Part shown: in pieces, positions 9,286-17,155 of the stretch | Position numbering within the stretch: position 1 is the stretch's first letter | Layout of the letters: each line of letters starts with the position of its first letter | DNA from: Lachnospiraceae bacterium | Lineage (GTDB): Bacteria > Bacillota > Clostridia > Lachnospirales > Lachnospiraceae | Direction of reading: 5' to 3' | DNA: 42,902 bases | NCBI GenBank assembly: GCA_022764465.1 | Contig: JALERL010000016.1 | Span: 1 to 42,902, forward strand | The notes under the pieces: generated by a model | The model's database searches: none | The model's input: the letters and a program-made list of their open reading frames with translations, nothing else | Told to the model about the DNA's origin: nothing | Made by a program: the position numbers and the translations under genes

Positions 9286-9314
9286 TTGACAGGTGCGGGG
9301 ACGCACGCTATAAT
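9286..9314 (+). promoter_or_regulatory. Consensus sigma-A promoter of the NlpC/P60 gene
   Basis: TTGACA at 9286-9291, 17-bp spacer, TATAAT at 9309-9314: both hexamers match consensus exactly. The spacer contains a perfect dyad GTGCG-GGGA-CGCAC (9293-9306) that could be an operator. Confidence 0.9.
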
Positions 9315-9319
9315 GACCA

Positions 9320-9345
9320 TGTAATAAATGTAACAAATTTGTAAC
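9320..9345 (+). promoter_or_regulatory. WalR (YycF)-like binding box
   Basis: TGTAAC-AAATT-TGTAAC (9329-9345) fits the described WalR consensus TGTWAH-N5-TGTWAH exactly, and a third half-site TGTAAT lies at 9320-9325. It sits just downstream of the -10 box, in front of a cell-wall hydrolase, the class of gene WalRK controls. The position near +1 would suit repression, or activation of an unseen second promoter. Confidence 0.6.
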
Positions 9346-9394
9346 AAATGAGTAAAGTAACGTAGAAAAATAGATAAAAAACAATGGAGGAAAT

Positions 9395-10669
9395 ATGTAT
9401 CGAAAGGGTTTAAAAGTAACAGCATGCAGTATCGCAAGCGCAGTTGTACTTGCAGGAACAGCAGTAGTGCCGGGAACTTTAATGGTTCCGTATGCAGCAC
9501 CGGTTGCAGGTGTTTCACAGGCAACAGCCATCGATGGGGGATCGGTTGGACTGGTATCCGGTGTTTCACTTAGTTTCTCAAAGTACCTGACACAGAGTGA
9601 GCAGTCAGCAAAGCTTACTGCAAATGATACGCCGGTTGTTCAGGAAGCAGCAGATCAGGAGGCAGAGGCAGAAGTACCTCAGGATGAAGCAGCATCCGCG
9701 GCAGCAGATCAGGGTGAACCGGAAAGTGAATATGCCAATATCGCAATTGCTCAGGTGGATAATTATGTGAATATCAGAAGCGAAGCAAATCAGGAAAGCG
9801 AAGTTCTCGGTAAGCTTTATAACAATTCGGCAGCTACCGTCTTAGCAACGGAGGGAGACTGGTATCAGATCACATCCGGATCTGTTACCGGATATGTAAA
9901 GAGCGAGTATGTAGTTCGTGATAATGCAGAACTTGCACGTTCAGTAAGCCGTAGAGTTGCGACTGTTACCACAACTACCTTACATGTAAGAACAGAACCG
10001 TCTGTTGATTCGGCACTTTTAGGAAGCGTTCCGATCGAAGATGAATTAACCGTTACCGATGAGTCCACACCGGGCTGGGTAAAGGTTGCGATCGAAGAGG
10101 GTGACGGATATGTTTCCACGGATTATGTAACACTTTCTACCGTATATGTTCAGGCTGAGTCAAAGGCAGAAGAAGAAGCAAGACTTGCAAAGGAAGAAGC
10201 AGAAAGACAGGCAGCACAGGAAGCAGCAGCACAGAAGGCAGCTGAAGAGAAAGCAGCACAGGCAGCGAAGCAGCAGGCTGCATCATCTTCTTCATCCTCA
10301 AGTGCAAGCTATTCTGCACCATCCGGAAGTGGTGGAAGTTCTGTAGCAGGTTATGCATCCCAGTTTATTGGTAACCCGTATGTTTACGGTGGATCAAGTT
10401 TAACGAATGGAACAGACTGTTCCGGCTTCGTAATGTCTGTATATGCAGCATTTGGTGTATCCTTACCACATTCATCCGGTGCTTTACAAGGCGTTGGTTA
10501 TGGTGTGAGTGCAGATGCCATGCAGCCGGGTGATATCGTATGTTACAGTGGACATGTTGGAATCTATGTAGGTGGCGGTACAATCGTACATGCCAGCACA
10601 CCGGAGTCCGGAATCAAGTATTCAAATGCAAACTACAAACCAATTGTAACTGTAAGACGTATTTTCTAA
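9395..10669 (+). CDS. Secreted NlpC/P60 peptidoglycan endopeptidase with two SH3b domains
   Basis: A 424-residue exported hydrolase expected to cut peptide stems of peptidoglycan. It has an N-terminal signal peptide (about 1-45, long Ala/Val core), an acidic Ala/Glu-rich stretch (about 80-115), SH3b 1 (about 117-176, VNIRSEANQESEVLGKL) and SH3b 2 (about 188-250, LHVRTEPSVDSALLGSV). An Ala/Glu/Gln-rich helical linker (about 256-295) and a Ser/Gly linker lead to the NlpC/P60 domain. The catalytic triad is Cys342 (in TDCSGFV), His387 (GHVGI) and His399 (IVHAS). GGAGG precedes the ATG. It is monocistronic, with a consensus promoter, a WalR-like box and a strong terminator. Confidence 0.95.
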   Translation: MYRKGLKVTACSIASAVVLAGTAVVPGTLMVPYAAPVAGVSQATAIDGGSVGLVSGVSLSFSKYLTQSEQSAKLTANDTPVVQEAADQEAEAEVPQDEAASAAADQGEPESEYANIAIAQVDNYVNIRSEANQESEVLGKLYNNSAATVLATEGDWYQITSGSVTGYVKSEYVVRDNAELARSVSRRVATVTTTTLHVRTEPSVDSALLGSVPIEDELTVTDESTPGWVKVAIEEGDGYVSTDYVTLSTVYVQAESKAEEEARLAKEEAERQAAQEAAAQKAAEEKAAQAAKQQAASSSSSSSASYSAPSGSGGSSVAGYASQFIGNPYVYGGSSLTNGTDCSGFVMSVYAAFGVSLPHSSGALQGVGYGVSADAMQPGDIVCYSGHVGIYVGGGTIVHASTPESGIKYSNANYKPIVTVRRIF

Positions 10670-10683
10670 GAAGTACATATAGT

Positions 10684-10713
10684 AAGGCACGACCGTTCAG
10701 GTCGTGCCTTTTT
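10684..10713 (+). terminator. Terminator of the NlpC/P60 gene
   Basis: Perfect 10-bp stem AAGGCACGAC/GTCGTGCCTT, 7-nt loop, followed by T-run, 15 bases after the stop codon. Confidence 0.95.
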
Positions 10714-11249
10714 AATGTATAGAGTTTGCGGAGCATCTTTTGTACATTTTGTCGGTTATAAAAGTTGAAAGCATCTTTTGACATCCGAATCAGATACAGT
10801 AAAAATGCAGGAAGCGATTCATTTTGCAGGAAGGATGACATCACAAAACAAGCCGGACAGTTGAAACAAAAAAACGGAATGTACAAAGTGCACAAACGAA
10901 TGAAAGTTGTCGAAATACTTCCACAAAAATCTGAAAAACGACAAAAAAGTTATCCACATCAAAAATTGTGGAAATATCGAAAAAATTGAGTTATACACGA
11001 AGTTATCCACGTTATCCACGAAAAAAAAGGGGAAAATATCGGTTCTTATAGCAAAAAATACAAACAAATGTTTTGTGAACATATAATAAAGTTGCTGACA
11101 TGGGAAAAAAGAATCGGAAAAGTATTGACATTTCAAATGTGAAAAACAATCAAAAAATGACATAAGATGTCAGTAAATTTCGAAAAAGGCAATATTTTGC
11201 ATGTAAATTTAAGAAAGTGGGTGTGAAACAGAAAATATAGACGTAAGAG
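10714..11249. other. Non-coding AT-rich stretch holding a DnaA-box cluster
   Basis: No credible gene lies between the terminator at 10713 and the promoter at 11250. Small open frames here lack ribosome sites and run through the DnaA-box cluster. GCATCTTTTG occurs twice (10734-10743 and 10772-10781). The second half is strongly A-rich on the plus strand. Confidence 0.7.
10950..11020 (+). promoter_or_regulatory. Cluster of four DnaA-box-like sites
   Basis: All on the same strand: TTATCCACA (10950-10958, perfect consensus), TTATACACG (10991-10999), TTATCCACG (11003-11011) and TTATCCACG (11012-11020). The last three differ from TTATNCACA only in the final base. No dnaA or dnaN is nearby, so this looks like a secondary DnaA-box cluster (titration or gene regulation), not oriC. 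Confidence 0.65.
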
Positions 11250-11278
11250 TTGAAAAAAGAAATGGCATTTGCTATACT
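11250..11278 (+). promoter_or_regulatory. Sigma-A promoter for the glycosyltransferase-YitT pair
   Basis: TTGAAA at 11250-11255, 17-bp spacer, TATACT at 11273-11278, 45 bp before the start codon. Confidence 0.75.
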
Positions 11279-11323
11279 ACATGCATAAAAAATGAGGAAC
11301 GAAACAGAATAGATGGTGTAAAT

Positions 11324-12013
11324 ATGGTTAAAAAGCTGGATATATGTGGTATGCAGATTGACAATTATACTGTGCGTGAAGCAATCATGCAGGTAGAGAT
11401 CTATCTGAATAATACCGTAATGAATACAATCGAGACGATCAACATGAAGATGCTTGATCTTGCGGGCGAGGATGAGACCGTGCGGGAGTGCATCGATCTG
11501 TTAGATCTTGCGGTGATCGGAGAGAAGGATATCTTAATTGCAGCGGGAGTGAATTCCACGCAGCGTATCCGAGAAACGGTAGAACATGATTTTTTCCGTG
11601 AGTTTTTAAAACGGATCATCCGCAATCATAAGCATGTATTTCTCTTAGGAGAGACAACAGCGGAGGTAGATGAGCTGTCGGATTATCTTTCCGAAGAGTA
11701 TGAGAGACTACAGATCGGTGGAAGATGTGCGTTAGAGGAAAAGGCAGGGGATAGTGAGAGCGTTGTGAACGAGATCAACAGTGTTTCTCCGGATGTTATC
11801 TTTTCTATTCTGCCATCCCCGATGCAGGAAGCATTTCTGATTGAAAACAAGGGCAAGCTGAGTGCACGTATCTGGTATGGACTTGGGGATGGATACCAGA
11901 CGCATTCTGGGATTGCGCGTATCTCGAAGATCGTTGGAAAACTGATTCATAGAAATAAACTGAAGCTGCGTTTACATAAGTACCAAAATGATAATGAAAA
12001 TGAGGATATGTAA
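11324..12013 (+). CDS. WecG/TagA/CpsF family glycosyltransferase
   Basis: A 229-residue protein of the family that transfers N-acetylmannosamine(uronic acid) to lipid-linked GlcNAc in teichoic acid or surface-polymer synthesis. Seen: the N-terminal ICGMQIDNYTVREAI, ETINMKMLDLAGED in the place of the usual NAxxL region, the HVFLLGETTAEVDELSDYL Rossmann-like segment and the C-terminal HRNKLKLRLHKY basic helix. The sequence is divergent: the usual ADG(x)GVV motif is replaced by DLAVIGEKDILIAAG, so substrate cannot be assigned. It has its own promoter and is directly followed, with no gap, by the yitT-type gene. Position next to envelope and division genes fits a wall-polymer role. Confidence 0.75.
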   Translation: MVKKLDICGMQIDNYTVREAIMQVEIYLNNTVMNTIETINMKMLDLAGEDETVRECIDLLDLAVIGEKDILIAAGVNSTQRIRETVEHDFFREFLKRIIRNHKHVFLLGETTAEVDELSDYLSEEYERLQIGGRCALEEKAGDSESVVNEINSVSPDVIFSILPSPMQEAFLIENKGKLSARIWYGLGDGYQTHSGIARISKIVGKLIHRNKLKLRLHKYQNDNENEDM

Positions 12014-12874
12014 ATGACGCAGAAAAAGACTGTATGGTTTGAATATTTGTGTATTATCGCAGGCACCGGATTGATGGCTTTTGCAATCCAGTGCCTGTAT
12101 GACCCTACCGGGATGGTAGTAGGCGGCTTTACCGGTGTGGCGATCATCGTGAAGAATCTGTCCGAGATAAAGATTCCGGGTGGAATTCCGTTGTGGCTTA
12201 CAAACCTTGCACTGAATTTTCCGGTTTTTCTCATTGCGTTCCGGCAGAAAGGAAAAAAGTTTGTGGCGCGTACTGCATTTGCAACGGTGTCTTTATCGGC
12301 ATGGCTGTATGTGATCCCGAAGTGGAACTTTTCCGAAGGGGATTTTATGCTGGCATCCATCTATGGAGGACTGCTGACCGGATGCGGGATCGGTCTGGTA
12401 TTGATGGCAAAGGCAACAACCGGAGGAACGGATATGGTAGCATCTCTGATCCAGCGTCATATGAGGCATTATACCATAGTTCAGATCATGCTGGTCTTAG
12501 ATGGCATCATCATTTTGACCGGACTTGCGGTCTTTGGACTTAAGGCGGCACTTTATGCAGTGGTTGCGATCTTTATCAGTTCCAAAGTATCGGATGCCCT
12601 GATGGAAGGTCTGAAATATTCCAAGGCGGTTTTTATCATTACCGGACAGGTAAAGGAAGTGTCGGATGCCCTGATGCATGAGCTTGGAAGAGGAGTGACA
12701 GGAATTGAGGCGACGGGCATGTATTCGGGAGAAGCACGGAATATGCTGTATTGTGTCGTGTCGAAAAAGGAGATTGTCGAATTAAAGGATCTTGTCAAAA
12801 GACTGGATCCGGGGGCTTTTGTGATTGTGACGGATGCAAGAGAAGTCCTTGGAGAGGGTTTTTTGGAATATTAG
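12014..12874 (+). CDS. YitT family membrane protein (DUF161 plus DUF2179)
   Basis: A 286-residue protein with five or six N-terminal membrane helices carrying the family motif YDPTGMVVGGFTGVAIIVK and, later, GTDMVASLIQRH. A cytoplasmic C-terminal DUF2179 domain follows (about 200-285: VFIITGQVKEVSDALMHELGRGVTGIEATGMYSG and ending TDAREVLGEGF). Function of the family is not established; transport or envelope roles have been suggested. The start ATG abuts the preceding stop, so the two genes are co-transcribed. Confidence 0.9.
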   Translation: MTQKKTVWFEYLCIIAGTGLMAFAIQCLYDPTGMVVGGFTGVAIIVKNLSEIKIPGGIPLWLTNLALNFPVFLIAFRQKGKKFVARTAFATVSLSAWLYVIPKWNFSEGDFMLASIYGGLLTGCGIGLVLMAKATTGGTDMVASLIQRHMRHYTIVQIMLVLDGIIILTGLAVFGLKAALYAVVAIFISSKVSDALMEGLKYSKAVFIITGQVKEVSDALMHELGRGVTGIEATGMYSGEARNMLYCVVSKKEIVELKDLVKRLDPGAFVIVTDAREVLGEGFLEY

Positions 12875-12906
12875 CATAAAAACTTTTCCGTTTCCTCTTT
12901 CTTTTT

Positions 12907-12935
12907 TTGACGTTTTGCATTAAAATATATATTAG
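12907..12935 (+). promoter_or_regulatory. Possible promoter for the CdaR-type regulator
   Basis: TTGACG at 12907-12912, 17-bp spacer, TATTAG at 12930-12935 in an AT-rich context. Confidence 0.45.
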
Positions 12936-13027
12936 ATTGTTTTGTCTGGCAGAAAAAGACATAATTTTTTTGTGAAAGTTGTCCATGTGCGAGGAATAAT
13001 TTGGAAAAGAGAAGGAGATAAAAGAGC

Positions 13028-14116
13028 ATGATTTCAAATCAGATACTTCAGAATACCATTGATGGTTTGAAGGGAATTACCCGCGTGGATCTGAGTGTGA
13101 TTGATACGGAGGGAAAGGTATTGGCAACCACATTTCCGGACGCAGATAATTACATCAATCCTGCAATGGCATTTATTGAGTCACCGGCGGACAGCCAGGT
13201 GATACAGGGATGTCAGTTCTTTAAAGTGTTCGATGATCATCAGTTAGAGTATGTGCTTTTGGCAAATGGTGACAGTGATGATGTGTATATGGTCGGCAAG
13301 ATTGCAGGTTTCCAGATCCAGAATCTGTTAGTTGCCTACAAGGAACGTTTTGATAAGGATAACTTTATCAAGAATCTGTTATTAGACAATCTCTTATTGG
13401 TAGATATCTATAACCGTGCGAAGAAGTTACATATCGAGACAGAAGTGCGGAGAGTTGTCTTTATTGTCGAGACGAACCGGGAAAAGGACGGCAATGAATT
13501 AGAGAAAGTCCGCAGCGTATTTGGCGGCAAGTCGAAGGATTTTGTAACAGCAGTAGATGAGAAGAATATTATCGTGGTAAAAGAGCTTGCAGAGAATGAG
13601 TCTTATGAGGATCTTGATAAGACAGCAGAAGTGATCTTAAATCTCTTTAAGGCAGATGGTACAAGTAATGTTTACATTGCATACGGTACAGTTGTCGGCG
13701 AGATCAAGGAAGTATCACGTTCCTATAAGGAAGCACGTATGGCACTTGATGTCGGCAAGATCTTCTTTGAAGAGAAGAATATCATCGCATATTCCACATT
13801 AGGAATCGGACGTCTGATCTATCAGCTCCCGATCCCGCTTTGCAAGATGTTTATCAAGGAGATTTTCGATGGCAAGTCACCGGATGATTTTGATGAGGAG
13901 ACATTGACTACGATTAATAAGTTTTTTGAGAACAGCCTGAATGTGTCTGAGACATCCAGACAGTTATATATCCACAGAAATACACTGGTGTACCGGTTAG
14001 ATAAGTTACAAAAGAGTACCGGCTTAGATCTTCGTGTATTCGAGGATGCGATCACATTTAAGATTGCGCTTATGGTTGTTAAGTACATGAAGTATATGGA
14101 GACACTTGATTACTAG
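13028..14116 (+). CDS. CdaR/PucR-type transcriptional regulator
   Basis: A 362-residue protein with a degenerate N-terminal sensor region (about 1-135, starting LQNTIDGLKGITRVDLSVIDTEGKV), a GGDEF-like middle domain (about 140-260; VYIAYGTVVGEIKEVSRSYKEARMALDVGK is the typical CdaR central motif) and a C-terminal PucR-type helix-turn-helix (about 300-355: FFENSLNVSETSRQLYIHRNTLVYRLDKLQKSTG). GAAGGAG lies upstream of the ATG. The stop is 22 bases from the ftsE start, so it is very likely the first gene of the ftsEX operon. Family members respond to small carboxylates in other settings; the ligand here is unknown. Confidence 0.88.
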   Translation: MISNQILQNTIDGLKGITRVDLSVIDTEGKVLATTFPDADNYINPAMAFIESPADSQVIQGCQFFKVFDDHQLEYVLLANGDSDDVYMVGKIAGFQIQNLLVAYKERFDKDNFIKNLLLDNLLLVDIYNRAKKLHIETEVRRVVFIVETNREKDGNELEKVRSVFGGKSKDFVTAVDEKNIIVVKELAENESYEDLDKTAEVILNLFKADGTSNVYIAYGTVVGEIKEVSRSYKEARMALDVGKIFFEEKNIIAYSTLGIGRLIYQLPIPLCKMFIKEIFDGKSPDDFDEETLTTINKFFENSLNVSETSRQLYIHRNTLVYRLDKLQKSTGLDLRVFEDAITFKIALMVVKYMKYMETLDY

Positions 14117-14138
14117 AAGAATAGAAATGAGGCATATC

Positions 14139-14810
14139 ATGATTAAGCTTGAACATGTAAGCAAATCATATTCAGCAGGAGTGCCGGCATTGAACGATGT
14201 CAGTATTCATATTGAAGAAGGAGAATTTGTATTTGTTGTCGGCAACAGTGGTTCCGGCAAGTCAACCCTGATTAAGTTATTGTTAAAAGAACTCGAACCA
14301 ACTGAGGGAACGATCACGATCAACGGTAAGAACCTTGGCGCGATCCGCAGAAAGCAGATCCCGAGATACCGCAGAAATGTAGGTGTGGTTTTTCAGGACT
14401 TCCGTCTTTTGAAGGATCGGAATGTTTATGAAAACGTTGCATTTGCACAGCGTGTCATCGGAACCTCGACGCGTAAGATTCGAAGCAGTGTTCCGATGAT
14501 CTTATCTATGGTAGGGCTTGCGGCGAAGTATAAGTCATTTCCGAAGCAGCTTTCCGGTGGAGAACAGCAGAGGGTTGCGATTGCAAGGGCACTGGTCAAC
14601 CAGCCGAAGATCCTGCTTGCAGACGAGCCGACCGGTAATCTGGATAACCACAATGCATGGGAGATCATGAAGCTTTTAGATGAGATCAACCAGCGTGGTA
14701 CGACGGTAGTTGTCGTAACCCACAATATGGAGATCGTCAAAGCGATGAAAAAGCGTGTTATCACAATGAAGAAAGGTGTCATTGTAAGTGATGACAAGCC
14801 GGGTGAATGA
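14139..14810 (+). CDS. ftsE: Cell division ATP-binding protein FtsE
   Basis: A 223-residue ABC ATPase which with FtsX relays division state to extracellular wall hydrolases. Walker A is GNSGSGKST (35-43), the Q-loop is FQDFRLL (Gln86), the signature is LSGGEQ (138-143) and Walker B is ILLADEP (158-164), with the FtsE-typical EPTGNLDNHNAWEIMKLL and VVTHNMEIV. Start choice: GAGG six bases before the ATG at 14139 and the usual FtsE opening MIKLEHVSKSY. An upstream ATG (14127) or TTG (14106) would add a tail overlapping the regulator gene. The end overlaps ftsX. Confidence 0.96.
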   Translation: MIKLEHVSKSYSAGVPALNDVSIHIEEGEFVFVVGNSGSGKSTLIKLLLKELEPTEGTITINGKNLGAIRRKQIPRYRRNVGVVFQDFRLLKDRNVYENVAFAQRVIGTSTRKIRSSVPMILSMVGLAAKYKSFPKQLSGGEQQRVAIARALVNQPKILLADEPTGNLDNHNAWEIMKLLDEINQRGTTVVVVTHNMEIVKAMKKRVITMKKGVIVSDDKPGE

Positions 14811-15721
14811 TCATGAGAATAAGTACATTTTTTTACTCTGTAAAACAGGGACTGAAAAATATCTGGCGCAATAAGATGTTTTCACTTGCATCGATTGCAA
14901 CGATGTCCGCCTGTATCTTTTTATTCGGATTGTTTTTTTCGATTGTAACGAACTTCCGGGCAATGGTAAAAACCGCAGAGGAAGGCGTGGCAGTATCGGT
15001 ATTCTTTGATGAAGGAATCACACAGGATCAGATCGATGAGATGAAGCAGAAGATCGAAAAACGGCCGGAGGTCGCAAAGTGTGAATACATATCCGCAGAA
15101 CAGGCATGGGAGGATTATAAGAACATCTATTTTGAAGGATCGGAAGATGCCGCAGCAGGATTTGCAGACGATAATCCATTGGCGAATTCCGCAAGCTTTT
15201 CCATTTACCTGAGTGATGTTTCCTTACAGGATGCACTGGTTACGTATCTGAAGTCGATGGATGGTGTCAGAGAGGTACATGAGTCTGAGGTAGTTGCGAA
15301 TACACTGTCTGATTTTAACAGCCTGATCGGTTATATATCCGTGGGAATCATCCTGATCCTGTTAGGCGTTGCAGTCTTTTTGATCAGCAATACCGTTACA
15401 GTCGGAATATCGGTACGAAAAGAAGAAATCGCGATCATGAAACTGATCGGTGCAACTGATTACTTCGTACGTGCACCTTTTATCGTAGAAGGTATCACGA
15501 TTGGCTTATTAGGCTCAGCGATCCCGTTGCTGCTCTTATACTTCCTTTACAGCAAGGTCGTAGTCTATGTTGCAGACAAGTTCAGCTTTTTAAGCAGCAT
15601 GGTGAATTTCCTGCCGGTTGGACAGGTATTCCATACACTTGTCCCGGTAGCACTGGTACTTGGTGTCGGAATTGGTTTCCTCGGAAGCCGTCTGACAATC
15701 CGTAAACACCTGAAGGTTTAA
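14807..15721 (+). CDS. ftsX: Cell division protein FtsX
   Basis: A 304-residue integral membrane partner of FtsE. One N-terminal helix (about 24-46), an extracellular loop of about 130 residues (MVKTAEEGVAVSVFFDEGITQDQID onward) that in the family contacts the wall hydrolase, then three C-terminal helices (about 178-200, 225-250, 275-297) with VGISVRKEEIAIMKLIGATDYFVRAPFIVEGI. The start overlaps the ftsE stop (ATGA). The hydrolase likely controlled through it is the coiled-coil M23 protein encoded next. Confidence 0.95.
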   Translation: MIMRISTFFYSVKQGLKNIWRNKMFSLASIATMSACIFLFGLFFSIVTNFRAMVKTAEEGVAVSVFFDEGITQDQIDEMKQKIEKRPEVAKCEYISAEQAWEDYKNIYFEGSEDAAAGFADDNPLANSASFSIYLSDVSLQDALVTYLKSMDGVREVHESEVVANTLSDFNSLIGYISVGIILILLGVAVFLISNTVTVGISVRKEEIAIMKLIGATDYFVRAPFIVEGITIGLLGSAIPLLLLYFLYSKVVVYVADKFSFLSSMVNFLPVGQVFHTLVPVALVLGVGIGFLGSRLTIRKHLKV

Positions 15722-15746
15722 GCGGAGAGAATTTCAGGGAGTATAG

Positions 15747-15772
15747 AAAGAGCCGCATTGCGGCTCTTTATT
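15747..15772 (+). terminator. Weak terminator-like hairpin after ftsX
   Basis: Perfect 10-bp stem AAAGAGCCGC/GCGGCTCTTT with a 3-nt loop, but the following T-tract is short and broken (TTTATTG), so read-through into the M23 gene is likely. Confidence 0.55.
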
Positions 15773-15804
15773 GCTTATATAGGGAGTTGGAAAAGAGGCT
15801 ATTT

Positions 15805-17121
15805 ATGAAAAAGGGCAGATCATGCATTGCGATCCTATCCGCTGCAATTCTTGCCGTAACACCGACACTTTTTGCATCGGCATCTTCACTAGGGGAAGCG
15901 GAACAGGAGAAGGCGGCATTAGAGCAGGAACTGAAAGAGGCACAGAATCTGATCGACGGATTGAAGGATTCAAAGGACGATATCCAGACAAAAGTTACCC
16001 AGCTTGATCAGAAGCTGACCGATATATCCGGGCGGATTCAGGATTTAGAGACACAGTTAGAACAGAAGAATACACAGATCGAGACGACAAAAGAGCAGCT
16101 GCAGGAAGCAACACAGGATGAGAAAAGCCAGTATGAACAAATGAAAAAGCGCATACGTTATATGTATGAAAACAGCAATAATATGTCGCTGCTTGAAGCG
16201 TTGTTTTCCGCAGGAAATCTGGCAGAGTTTATCAATCAGGCAGAGTATATCCGTGAGATCATGAGCTATGACCGTGATATGTTAAAAAAATATCAGGACA
16301 CACAGCAGACGGTAGCAGATACCAAGGGTACGTTAGAGCAGGATTATGAGGATCTGCGTCAGATGAAAGCACAGGTGCAGCAGGAACAGGATACGGTAAA
16401 GTCACTTTTGGCGGCAAAGGAGCAGGAACTGACCAAGGTATCCGGAGAACTTACCACAGCACAGAGCAGTGCAGATGAAGTGGCAGCAGAGATACAGGCG
16501 CAGGAAGATATTATTGCACAGATCCAGGCAGAGGAACGCAGAAAGCAGGAAGAACGGGCGGAACTGGAACGGCAGAGGGAAGCCGCGCGTCAGGAAGAAG
16601 AACGCAGAAGGCAGGAAGAAGAAGCCGGTCAGGATGACACAGAACAGCCGTCCGAACCGTCAGAAGCAGAGGATCCGGATGATGGAGGATATGAAGAACC
16701 GGAGATTCCGGACGATACATATAATGGTGGAGTCTTTGCATGGCCATGTCCGAGCAGTACACGTGTGACAAGTGATTATGGAACACGTTTATCGCCGACC
16801 GCAGGTGCCTCGAGTAACCATAAGGGTATTGACATCGGTGCGGCATACGGCTCAGCAATCGTGGCTGCTGCGGATGGAACGGTCAGTTTCGCAGGCTATG
16901 GAAATGCAATGGGGAATTATATCATGATCAGCCACGGAAGTGGTATATACACGGTGTACTGTCACTGCTCCGCATTGTTGGTTTCTGCCGGCATGCAGGT
17001 TACGAAGGGACAGACGATCGCCCAGGTCGGAAGTACCGGAATCTCAACTGGCGCACACCTGCATTTTGGTGTAACAGAAAATGGAAGCTATGTCAGTCCA
17101 TGGAATTATCTGGGACAGTAG
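15805..17121 (+). CDS. Secreted coiled-coil M23 peptidase (EnvC/LytM-like)
   Basis: A 438-residue exported wall hydrolase or hydrolase activator. It has a signal peptide (about 1-26, ending FASASS), a long coiled coil (about 30-265: heptads of Glu, Lys and Gln, Arg/Glu-rich at its end), an acidic Pro/Glu/Asp linker and a C-terminal M23 domain (about 315-438). The domain has HKGIDIGAAYGS (the H-x3-D zinc ligands) and GAHLHFGV (H-x-H), so the zinc site appears intact. This is the architecture of EnvC-type proteins regulated by FtsEX. ATG 15805 is preferred (GAGG seven bases upstream); a TTG at 15787 is unlikely. Confidence 0.93.
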   Translation: MKKGRSCIAILSAAILAVTPTLFASASSLGEAEQEKAALEQELKEAQNLIDGLKDSKDDIQTKVTQLDQKLTDISGRIQDLETQLEQKNTQIETTKEQLQEATQDEKSQYEQMKKRIRYMYENSNNMSLLEALFSAGNLAEFINQAEYIREIMSYDRDMLKKYQDTQQTVADTKGTLEQDYEDLRQMKAQVQQEQDTVKSLLAAKEQELTKVSGELTTAQSSADEVAAEIQAQEDIIAQIQAEERRKQEERAELERQREAARQEEERRRQEEEAGQDDTEQPSEPSEAEDPDDGGYEEPEIPDDTYNGGVFAWPCPSSTRVTSDYGTRLSPTAGASSNHKGIDIGAAYGSAIVAAADGTVSFAGYGNAMGNYIMISHGSGIYTVYCHCSALLVSAGMQVTKGQTIAQVGSTGISTGAHLHFGVTENGSYVSPWNYLGQ

Positions 17122-17155
17122 GCAATAGACAGGAAAGTAGTAAAGAGGAATGTCA

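Noticed and set aside
10765-10989. 74-codon open frame in the gap before the glycosyltransferase
   Set aside because: TTG start, no ribosome site, Lys/Gln-rich by A-rich composition, and it runs into the DnaA boxes.
10714-11323. Chromosomal replication origin (oriC)
   Set aside because: DnaA-box-like sites are present, but dnaA, dnaN and the usual paired box blocks are missing, so a secondary cluster is more likely.
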